The notes under the pieces were generated by a model. That model had not been told where the DNA came from and made no database searches. It saw only the letters and a list, made by a program, of their open reading frames with translations. Below are positions 8,727 to 15,834 of a DNA stretch of 64,000 bases, one piece after another; within the stretch, counting starts at the first letter, position 1, and every line of letters starts with the position of its first letter. The position numbers and the translations under genes are program-made. Source of the stretch: Pseudomonadota bacterium (GTDB lineage: Bacteria > Pseudomonadota > Gammaproteobacteria > Burkholderiales > Burkholderiaceae_C); the NCBI GenBank assembly GCA_963205115.1, contig CAUJHV010000016.1, forward strand, positions 62,001 through 126,000, given 5' to 3'.

Positions 8727-10517
8727 ATGACTGAAATCTCCTCTGCGCTCCCTTGGCCCATCCACCGGCGAGCAGCTCGCACGGTGCTTGTCGTGGATGT
8801 TGTCGAATTCGTTCGACTGATGGAAGCAGACGAGGAAGACACGGTTCGCCGCGTGCAACGCTTCGTGAGCGAATCCGCCACACACATTCTTCCGGCGCAC
8901 AGCGGAAGGTTGGTCAAGAGTACCGGAGACGGGATGGTGATCGAATTCGACTCCGTCACTTCAGCCATCGCGTGCGGACGCGCACTGTTTGCAGCGATGG
9001 ACCCGTTGAACGACGGACGTGCAACCGACGCACGCATGGCCTTGCGAATGGGTGCGACCGTCGGAGACGTCTACGCCGATGAATTCGACATCCAGGGGCG
9101 TGTGGTCAATCTTGCAGCGCGCCTTACCGCGGTCGCCGGTCCTGGCGAAATCGTCGTGTCCGCAGAGCTCAGAGATCGTCTGGCGGACGGCCCGGACGGA
9201 TCGATCGAAGACCTGGGCGACTGCTGGCTCAAACATCTGCCAAATCCTGTTCGGGCATATCGCGTGACTGCAAACAGTCAACTTCCCCGATCCGAAATGA
9301 ACCCGGACACCAGTGGATTGCGACCATCGATAGCTGTCATCCCGTGGCACTCGAAAACAGACGATCCGCGCCTGACCGTCGTCGGTGAAATGGTGGTTGA
9401 TGAAGTCATCAACATGCTCAGCCGCACGGCGGAATTGCGTGTGATCTCAAGACTCTCAACATCCATATTGGCAGACAGCGCCGACATTCTTGGGGATGCA
9501 CGTAGACATCTGGGTGCGACCTTCGTCTGCACAGGCACGTGTCGACTGGATGGTGACCGCCTGCGCGCGCACGTCGAGTTGGCAGAAGCCTCAAGCGGCG
9601 AAGTTCTTATGGCTGAAACAATTGTCGTCCGCTTGGATGAAGTGTTGGGGCCTGGCGCGGAAGTTGCCAGCGACTTGGCCACTCGACTGAGCGTTGCTGT
9701 ACTCACATACGAGCTAACAAGCGCACGATCCAAACCCCTGCCGAACTTGAACGCCTATACGATGCTGCATGGTGGCGTTCTATTGCTCCACCGTTTCGCC
9801 CCGAGCGATTTCGAACGGTCTCGCGCCGTGCTCGAAGAACTGGCACACCGGGTCCCCAGACACGCGACACCCCGTGCATGGTTGGCTCGATGGCACGATC
9901 TGCGCGTCTTCCAAGGATGGTCCACGGATCCCGAAAACGACACAAGGCGTGCGGATGACCTCTCCAAGCGCGCCCTGGATCTTGATCCGGACTCGCCGAT
10001 TGCCCTGACAACGGCTGGCGCCATTCAGACAGGCATAGCCAGAGACGTCGACTCCGGAATCGCGCTGTACCGGCGTGCCATAGAAGTCAATCCGAACGAG
10101 CCATTGGCTTGGCTACTGTTGGGTGCCGCGCACTCATTTCGGGGCGATGGACCTGAGGCATTCGCGGCCAGCGAGCAAGCCTTGGCGCTCTCGCCATTGG
10201 ACCCACTGAAGTATTACTTCGACGCATTGGCCGCCTCTGCAGCACTGGCAGACGAGCGGTATGACCGCGCCATCGAACTGGCGCTGAGGTCGCTAAAAGC
10301 GAATCGAGCCCACCTGTCGACTTGGCGCGTACTCGCCATTGCGCAGTCACTCTCAGGGCGTGAAAAGGAAGCTCGCGCAACCGTTGCCGAACTGCTGCTG
10401 CGCGATCCCGGAATGACCGCCGAACGATTTCTGGCGCGTTCGCCAGGTGGTCGGTATCCCATTGGGCGTCGATTCGCAGACGCATTGATCGAAGCAGGAG
10501 TACCGCGTACGGCCTGA
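8727..10517 (+). CDS. Class III adenylate cyclase with TolB-like and TPR regions
   Basis: A 596-residue predicted cytoplasmic cyclase making cAMP from ATP. All class III catalytic positions can be aligned: metal Asp24 (VDVVEF) and Asp68 (KSTGDG), adenine-selecting Lys64 and Asp121 (FDIQG), transition-state Asn128 and Arg132 (NLAAR). Residues about 195-320 resemble the TolB N-terminal/FlgO-like module found after such cyclases (SIAVIPWHS...). Residues about 335-580 form TPR-like helices (for example SGIALYRRAIEVNPNEPLAWLLLG). No membrane segment is seen. AAGGA precedes the ATG. It is the first gene of a three-gene, lower-G+C run; the next gene starts 41 bp later. Adenylate rather than guanylate specificity is inferred from Lys64/Asp121. 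Confidence 0.85.
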   Translation: MTEISSALPWPIHRRAARTVLVVDVVEFVRLMEADEEDTVRRVQRFVSESATHILPAHSGRLVKSTGDGMVIEFDSVTSAIACGRALFAAMDPLNDGRATDARMALRMGATVGDVYADEFDIQGRVVNLAARLTAVAGPGEIVVSAELRDRLADGPDGSIEDLGDCWLKHLPNPVRAYRVTANSQLPRSEMNPDTSGLRPSIAVIPWHSKTDDPRLTVVGEMVVDEVINMLSRTAELRVISRLSTSILADSADILGDARRHLGATFVCTGTCRLDGDRLRAHVELAEASSGEVLMAETIVVRLDEVLGPGAEVASDLATRLSVAVLTYELTSARSKPLPNLNAYTMLHGGVLLLHRFAPSDFERSRAVLEELAHRVPRHATPRAWLARWHDLRVFQGWSTDPENDTRRADDLSKRALDLDPDSPIALTTAGAIQTGIARDVDSGIALYRRAIEVNPNEPLAWLLLGAAHSFRGDGPEAFAASEQALALSPLDPLKYYFDALAASAALADERYDRAIELALRSLKANRAHLSTWRVLAIAQSLSGREKEARATVAELLLRDPGMTAERFLARSPGGRYPIGRRFADALIEAGVPRTA

Positions 10518-10558
10518 CTCAAGGCCTGTTCAAGACTGATCAAGAGAGGGGGTGAGTG

Positions 10559-11719
10559 ATGAGTGGAATCGGACCTTTTCAAGGCTGGCAGGGGTGGCAA
10601 GGCTGGCAAGGCTGGCAGGGATGGCAGGGATGGGGGCCCAGCGGTTCTCAAGGTGCCCCCATGTTGGCCGACGGCATCATCCGCAGCCGGGAAATCCAGC
10701 AGGTCTTGGCGGCAACCAACCACGGCGGCGCCGTCGGTAAATCGCCGCAGCAAGGAGGGAATGCCAATGGCAGCCGCAAATTGCCTCTCCTCGACGACCC
10801 GAATGAAGCGAGGAAACTCGGTGACGATGTACGCGCCAAGGTGTTGATCGCCGACCTGCTGAGCCAACTGCGCGTGTCGCCGGACCCGAAGTCGGACAGC
10901 GTGACGCTCGAATTCGTGAGTGAAACCCGAAAGCGCACCTCGATTTCGACGATCTTCCGCCCGCCTATCGAAGTATTTCAAGCACAGTGTCGTGCGGTGA
11001 CTCGCTGGGCAGAGTTTCGAGCGGAACGCGCCCCCGAAATCCTCAGCCAGTTGGGCCCGCAGACGGCGTACTTCGATGCCATTCTTGACCTGACACCGTC
11101 TCGGAAGCCAGCCACCCTCGAGTGGTATGGGGTGGGAATGTTGTTTGCCTCCATCGTCGCGCAGCGCATGAAGCAAGTACTGGGGTGCCCGAGGCCCAGT
11201 GCACTGGACGCCAGCATTCAGCCCATGCTGTCCAACCCGCCATTCAGCGCAATGCCGAGTGGCCACGCCACTGAAGCATTCATGGCGGCCCAGCTATTCA
11301 CTCATATTTCAGGACACAAGAACGACTTCACTGAAACGCAATTGAATGCACTCGCACATCGGATTGCAACGAACCGGGTCGTCGCGGGCGTTCACTACCC
11401 CATCGACAGCATTGCCGGTTGGGCACTGGGGCGCTCCCTGGCCGAGTACTTCGTGGCGCGCAGCAGTGCAGCAGAGGCCGATGAAGACTGGAACGCACGA
11501 ATTTTCCAGTGTTCGCAGCAGCAAAGCAAAGAACATGACTACGCAAACGTCGACTTGGAGCAGCGCGATGTGCTCGACACATCGAATCCATCTTCGTTCG
11601 CCGGTCTTGTGAAAGTCACGGAGACGTCAATGAAGGTGCTCTCCGGAAGAACCGCAAAGGCCGCCCAGTCCTCGATCCTGGCCGACTTGTATAGCCGCGC
11701 GCTCGCCGAGTGGCCTTGA
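10559..11719 (+). CDS. PAP2/vanadium haloperoxidase-like phosphatase with GWQ repeat
   Basis: A 386-residue protein with the complete three-part PAP2/haloperoxidase signature: Lys205-x6-Arg212-Pro213, Pro-Ser-Gly-His at 233-236, and Arg273-x5-His279-x3-Asp283. It is thus likely to act on a phosphate ester or bind vanadate. It lacks a signal peptide and clear transmembrane helices, so it resembles soluble haloperoxidase-type members rather than lipid phosphatases. The N-terminus has five GWQ triplets followed by GWG. ATG 10559 is preferred over GTG 10556 because AGAGGGGG is 8 bp upstream. The protease gene follows 37 bp downstream. The substrate is unknown. Confidence 0.8.
   Translation: MSGIGPFQGWQGWQGWQGWQGWQGWGPSGSQGAPMLADGIIRSREIQQVLAATNHGGAVGKSPQQGGNANGSRKLPLLDDPNEARKLGDDVRAKVLIADLLSQLRVSPDPKSDSVTLEFVSETRKRTSISTIFRPPIEVFQAQCRAVTRWAEFRAERAPEILSQLGPQTAYFDAILDLTPSRKPATLEWYGVGMLFASIVAQRMKQVLGCPRPSALDASIQPMLSNPPFSAMPSGHATEAFMAAQLFTHISGHKNDFTETQLNALAHRIATNRVVAGVHYPIDSIAGWALGRSLAEYFVARSSAAEADEDWNARIFQCSQQQSKEHDYANVDLEQRDVLDTSNPSSFAGLVKVTETSMKVLSGRTAKAAQSSILADLYSRALAEWP
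10583..10636 (+). repeat. Tandem 9-bp repeat encoding Gly-Trp-Gln
   Basis: Six imperfect 9-bp units (ggctggcag type) encode residues 9-26 of the PAP2-like protein as five GWQ and one GWG. Third-codon positions vary (ggc/ggg/gga, cag/caa), which suggests the amino-acid pattern is under selection and the array is not a very recent slippage product. Confidence 0.9.
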
Positions 11720-11756
11720 GTCAGTTCTGTTGCCATTCACGCTTCCGGAGCAAGCC

Positions 11757-13805
11757 ATGACATGGGTGCAGAGAACAGTCGGAACGCTCAGCAATGTGAA
11801 TTGGACTGAGGCACTGGGCAAGAAGTGCCTTGACCCCTATCTTGTCTGGTTCGAGATTCTTGGCTATCCGAGTTGGATCCAGTGCAATCGAGCGCCCGAT
11901 TCCTTACTGCCCAGCATCCCGATCTTGATCGAGTTGAAGGAGCCCCACTCGAAAGAGACCTCCCCTGATGCATCCATTCCTGCCCCCTACCTCCAGCCGC
12001 TCGGTGCGTCCGGACATGCGGCGCGCTTCGTCACCGGGCGTGCGACACCAGAAGAAGTCTTAGGACTTCTCGACAGTCCAGCCGTCGAGCGCATACAGAT
12101 CGACATGTCGCACACGGGGCCGCACGACGGCCCACCCGCTGTCGTCGGCGGAAGTCCGGACAACGCTGCATCAGGTCCCGCACCAAAGGTCTGGATAGGT
12201 GTGATTGACGATGGCTGTGCGTTTGCACACTCGCACTTTCGAATCGCCGGCTCCGACAAAAGCCGAGTCGAGTATCTATGGGACCAGAATCCACCTGTAG
12301 ACGGCGGCCCGTTGTCATCGCGCTGGACAGTCAGCACCGGATTCGATTACGGTCGAGAAATTCGCCCTTCGATTCTGACACCGGCAGGCGGCGACGAATC
12401 CCGCATATACCAAGAGATCGGCTACCACTCCCCACTGCGATCACGCGTGCGCCATGGCACGGCGATCATGGACTTGGCCGCAGGTACCCCCTCCCCATTG
12501 CCGGGACAGCTCGCTCCGAGTGACGTTCTCGACGAAGCCGGGCAGGCGCCGATCGTCTTTGTCGAATTGCCGCACATCGACGATCGGGGAACATGCAGCA
12601 CGGGGCTCGGCGTCCACTTGCTCGACGCATTCCGCTACATCATCGATCGGGTCGAACGGCACGGCTCGAACGGTTCGCGGGTCGACTTGTCAACCCGCAT
12701 CGTCATCAACTTGAGCTATGGCGCGTTGGCGGGCCCTCATGACGGCACCACGATCGTCGAACAGGCGCTCGACGAGTTGGTTTCCGAGCGAGGAAATCTT
12801 GCGGTCGTCATGGCTGCCGGGAATACATACCAGCGCCCCGCCTCACGGCCGACGCATGCAAGCATGAATTTGGAGCCAGGCACGCGAAAGTCAGTGGCGT
12901 GGCGTATCCAACCCGAAGACGTGACCGACAGCTACCTCGAGATTTGGTGTCGCGATCCTGCACTGGCGAACGGCATGTCAGTACGCGTCACCCCGCCCGG
13001 GGGGCAGCCACAAATCATTAACCAGTCAGAGTCGTGGTCCTGGGAACCGGACGGCAAACCCGTTGCGGCAGTCATCTTTCCAAGGCAGGTGCCGCAGAGT
13101 AACCGCGCCGCCATGGCGCTGGTTGCGCTGACGCCTACAGTGCCTCGCGAAGGTCATCGACAGCCGGCACCTGCGGGGCCTTGGCTGATCGAGGTCGAAA
13201 ACACCAATTCGAAGGGAGCTTTCGACGTGGACCTTTGGATCGAGCGTGACGACTTGGTCGCGGGTGATTTCCGTCGTCGCCAACAGTCGCTCCTCGAGCC
13301 CAGAGAAGGGTCTTCTGTGGACGTCACGCATTCTCTTACTTCGCTGGCGCACGGAAAGCATGTCGTATTGGCTGGCGGCTGGAGGGTCGGTGACCGCCGC
13401 GTCGACGACGACAGTGCGCTGGGTCCTGGTCTGCCGCCGTCGAAGCGCAAACATCCGGACGTGATGGCCCCTACGAGCTTGGGACCCGGCACGCGAGGGA
13501 TAAGGGTGGCCGGAACTTCAAGCGGGGTAGTGACGCCCTTTTCGGGCACGAGCGCGGCAGCAGCCAGCGCCACCCGATGGATTGCCAACGGGTTCGCCAA
13601 TGCGCCCAAAGGCGACATCTCGGTTTCCGAACTCAGGCGTGCGATCGATGAGGCGGCCCGCAGGCAGTCGACCGCTTCCTTGCCTGGAAGTCCCGATCAA
13701 GATCGAGATGCGCCTGTCCGCATTGCGCTGGATCTCTCGCCGCCACTAGCGATCAAGCCAAAAGCGGACTCCGGCAAACAATCGCCTGTCTCTAGTGCCA
13801 AGTAG
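11757..13805 (+). CDS. S8 (subtilisin-like) serine protease without signal peptide
   Basis: A 682-residue subtilase. The catalytic triad is visible: Asp151 (GVIDDG), His233 (RHGTA) and Ser599 (SGTSA), with oxyanion Asn356 (MAAGN). A long insert (about 365-560) separates the Asn block from the Ser block and looks beta-rich, like an embedded jelly-roll domain. There is no N-terminal signal peptide, so the enzyme is probably cytoplasmic or leaves by another route. The ATG at 11757 has GGAG 6 bp upstream; an upstream TTG (11730) would add nine residues. It is the third gene of the cyclase-PAP2-protease run, 37 bp behind the PAP2 gene. The target is unknown. Confidence 0.85.
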   Translation: MTWVQRTVGTLSNVNWTEALGKKCLDPYLVWFEILGYPSWIQCNRAPDSLLPSIPILIELKEPHSKETSPDASIPAPYLQPLGASGHAARFVTGRATPEEVLGLLDSPAVERIQIDMSHTGPHDGPPAVVGGSPDNAASGPAPKVWIGVIDDGCAFAHSHFRIAGSDKSRVEYLWDQNPPVDGGPLSSRWTVSTGFDYGREIRPSILTPAGGDESRIYQEIGYHSPLRSRVRHGTAIMDLAAGTPSPLPGQLAPSDVLDEAGQAPIVFVELPHIDDRGTCSTGLGVHLLDAFRYIIDRVERHGSNGSRVDLSTRIVINLSYGALAGPHDGTTIVEQALDELVSERGNLAVVMAAGNTYQRPASRPTHASMNLEPGTRKSVAWRIQPEDVTDSYLEIWCRDPALANGMSVRVTPPGGQPQIINQSESWSWEPDGKPVAAVIFPRQVPQSNRAAMALVALTPTVPREGHRQPAPAGPWLIEVENTNSKGAFDVDLWIERDDLVAGDFRRRQQSLLEPREGSSVDVTHSLTSLAHGKHVVLAGGWRVGDRRVDDDSALGPGLPPSKRKHPDVMAPTSLGPGTRGIRVAGTSSGVVTPFSGTSAAAASATRWIANGFANAPKGDISVSELRRAIDEAARRQSTASLPGSPDQDRDAPVRIALDLSPPLAIKPKADSGKQSPVSSAK

Positions 13806-13939
13806 CGCAGGCTGCACGCTGGCACGTTTGCGCTTGAATGAAGCTCTCAGTTGCGCGAGGACTGGCAGGGAAAGTCGCGCGGTGGATGAAGCCGCGGTGA
13901 TCGCGGGAACCACATGTTAGGCGTCATTGGGAGGTTCCT

Positions 13940-14641
13940 ATGGAGCATGCCGCCGCACTGATCGGGACCGTTCTCTGGGTAGCGCTCATTGCCGGTCTGG
14001 TATGGCGCTTTCACGACCCGGTCTATGGAATCCTATCTGCCCTGCAGAAGCGAATCGACTCCGGGAGCAGCCTGAAGGCTGGGCCATTCGAACTGCAAGA
14101 CCAACTCAAACCCTCCTCTCCTGAGGCACAGCGCGTGAAGGTTGAGACAGAGACTGCAGAGGCTGCTGCACAGGCGGTTGAGGGAACAGCGGCTCCGCGT
14201 TCACCTGCCTCCATAGCTGGTGACAAGCGCATAACACTGAAGGCCTTCCTGTCTGAGGATTTGGCGCTTCGCACCATTCAAGCGGAATATGGCGCCCTCG
14301 TACAGCGCCAGGTGAGCGCCGGTCCAAACTCGCGGATCTTCGATGGATTTCTCCTCAACAACGGTCGACCGACCGTTGTTGAAGTCAGGTTCATCCGGGA
14401 GAGAGCCTCAGTACAGCGCTTAGGTAGTTCCCTTGAGCGCATCGCCGCGGCGATTCAAAGTAGCCCATGGCCGAACGCCCAACTCCTTCTTGCTCTGGTT
14501 CTCGAACACGAGACTGCCGTGCCGGATCGAGACCGCGTTCTTCGAAACCTTCTAGCGAGCGTCAAATTCGACGTTCAAGCCAGGATCTTCTTTATGCCGG
14601 AGCTCTTGCGACGTTTTGGGCTCCCGACGGATGTCGACTAA
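13940..14641 (+). CDS. Membrane-anchored protein of unknown function
   Basis: A 233-residue protein that I do not recognise. The N-terminus has one membrane helix (about residues 6-23). A charged, Ala/Glu-rich linker (about 45-95) leads to a C-terminal alpha/beta domain. In that domain an Asp followed by a strand, a turn and VVEVRF (about 133-152) resembles a PD-(D/E)xK nuclease-type core with Arg in the last position; this is a weak, by-eye match. GGGAGG precedes the ATG. Base composition is like the three genes before it and unlike the G+C-rich genes after it. It could be transcribed with the protease gene 134 bp upstream. Confidence 0.65.
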   Translation: MEHAAALIGTVLWVALIAGLVWRFHDPVYGILSALQKRIDSGSSLKAGPFELQDQLKPSSPEAQRVKVETETAEAAAQAVEGTAAPRSPASIAGDKRITLKAFLSEDLALRTIQAEYGALVQRQVSAGPNSRIFDGFLLNNGRPTVVEVRFIRERASVQRLGSSLERIAAAIQSSPWPNAQLLLALVLEHETAVPDRDRVLRNLLASVKFDVQARIFFMPELLRRFGLPTDVD

Positions 14642-14686
14642 CCCTGATCTGCAGCCGACGGGCTACGGCGTGCGGCCACTCGCATC

Positions 14687-14716
14687 CGGCAATGGCCTTT
14701 GGCCATTGTGTGCCGG
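14687..14716 (+). terminator. Hairpin after the 13940 gene
   Basis: CAATGGCC and GGCCATTG (14690-14697 and 14701-14708) form a perfect 8-bp stem on a TTT loop; CCGG/CCGG outer arms extend it with a short internal bulge. It begins 45 bp after the stop codon of the preceding gene. There is no T-run, so intrinsic termination is uncertain. Confidence 0.4.
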
Positions 14717-14795
14717 CCGCTCCTGGCTCCACGCCTTCGTGCGCAGCTGAGCTTTACGATGGGCTGTAGGGCGCAGACCCAGCCGGTCCGCAACC

Positions 14796-15023
14796 TCAAT
14801 GCGTCCACCCCCCCGCATCCGGCGGCGGATCCTGCTCGAGTTCCGTCTCCAGATCGACCAGGCTGCCGCCGCGGTGAACCGCATCCGGATCGCCGCGCAC
14901 CAGCACGAACAGCCCGTCGGGGCGGTCTTCCATGCAGCGTCCGCAGGTGGGACAGAAGTGCCGCACGATGCGCTGATCGGCAATCAGCTCCGTCTGCATC
15001 AGGTGGACCTCACGTACAGCCAT
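14796..15023 (-). CDS. Small Cys-rich protein of unknown function
   Basis: A 75-residue open frame with G+C-rich codon use like the host. CPTCGRC at about residues 24-30 resembles half of a zinc knuckle, and a preceding His could complete a metal site. No signal peptide or membrane helix is seen. I do not recognise a family. It has the same orientation as the next gene, with a 150-bp gap. It could be a genuine small protein or a chance open frame; the CxxCxxC motif and consistent codon use favour a gene. Confidence 0.45.
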   Translation of the reverse strand: MAVREVHLMQTELIADQRIVRHFCPTCGRCMEDRPDGLFVLVRGDPDAVHRGGSLVDLETELEQDPPPDAGGWTH

Positions 15024-15173
15024 GTGGGCAGCTCCGGGCGGGCGTCGCCGTCATGAAATCAGCTCGAACAGCCGATCGCCTCGCAGCGCCCCTGCCTTCG
15101 ACCGAAGGCCGTGACGCCGCGAGGCGACAGCTTGCGAAGTGACCAGGCCCCAGAGGGCCCGGTCCGTGGTCGC

Positions 15174-15620
15174 TCACGGGGCGCGGAAGAACGCCGAGGG
15201 TTCGTTGTCGGAGTAGCCCGAGTGAACGGTCGGCACGCCGCTGTTCAGATGCTGGGCCACGACCACGATCTTGTACAGGCCCGAGACGGCCTGGCCGCCG
15301 AAGTTCTGGCCCTCACCCAGCAGCGGGTTGGGATCGACCGACATCTGCACGTCGTAGTTGAGCTGGCCCGGCACGCCGGAGACGATCAGCTCGGCGAGCT
15401 GCACTTCCTGTCCGGGGCCCTGGCTTTCGGCAAAGGCGCGCAGACGGAAGGCGTCGCAGTTGCCGATCAGGCTGGTCAGCGTGGCCGGTACCGCGAACTT
15501 GACACCGATCTTGAACGGCTGGCCAGCGGTCAGGACCGTCGTCGGCGGCACGCCGTTGTTGTCGAGGACCTGGTGGGACATGGGAGAAGTCAGACCCGCG
15601 ATAACCCATTCGATTGCCAT
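15174..15620 (-). CDS. Beta-rich protein of unknown function
   Basis: A 148-residue protein without a signal peptide. Alternating hydrophobic residues, many Gly/Pro/Thr turns and segments such as PFKIGVKFAVPA and LYKIVVVAQHL suggest an Ig-like or jelly-roll beta sandwich. The start ATG at 15620 is preferred because AAGG lies 8 bp upstream; a GTG three codons earlier is possible. It has a single Cys and ends in SAFFRAP. It is divergent from the TauR-like regulator with 214 bp between them. I do not recognise a family. Confidence 0.65.
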   Translation of the reverse strand: MAIEWVIAGLTSPMSHQVLDNNGVPPTTVLTAGQPFKIGVKFAVPATLTSLIGNCDAFRLRAFAESQGPGQEVQLAELIVSGVPGQLNYDVQMSVDPNPLLGEGQNFGGQAVSGLYKIVVVAQHLNSGVPTVHSGYSDNEPSAFFRAP

Positions 15621-15750
15621 TTGAATCACCTTGAGATGAAGAGAGTGGTTGATACGTGTTCCGATTCATCGGGACCACCACCGCCGGTGCCGGACCTTGC
15701 TGCTTCGGAGACCACAGGGGCTTCCCTGTGAATCCAGTGTCTGGAGCCAC

Positions 15751-15800
15751 ACTTAGCAGGCGCTGTGTCGCGGCTTAGCCGGCACCTACGCGGCACTTAA
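15751..15800 (+). promoter_or_regulatory. Three ACTTAG-like direct repeats at 22-bp spacing
   Basis: ACTTAG (15751), GCTTAG (15773) and ACTTAA (15795) are spaced exactly 22 bp, two helical turns, and end 35 bp before the regulator start. MocR-type regulators commonly bind direct repeats, so these could be autoregulatory sites. They also serve the divergent gene's promoter region. This is pattern evidence only. Confidence 0.4.
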
Positions 15801-15834
15801 TCCGCGCATCGGCACAATCCCCCCGAATACACCC

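Noticed and set aside
8727..10517. Pycsar or CBASS-type antiphage cyclase
   Set aside because: The cyclase has adenine-type specificity residues and TolB-like/TPR regions, and neighbours are not known effector types of those systems.
13916..13922. GTTAGGC resembling an integron attC core site
   Set aside because: No partner RYYYAAC core or attC-like imperfect palindrome was found after the protease gene, and no integrase is near.
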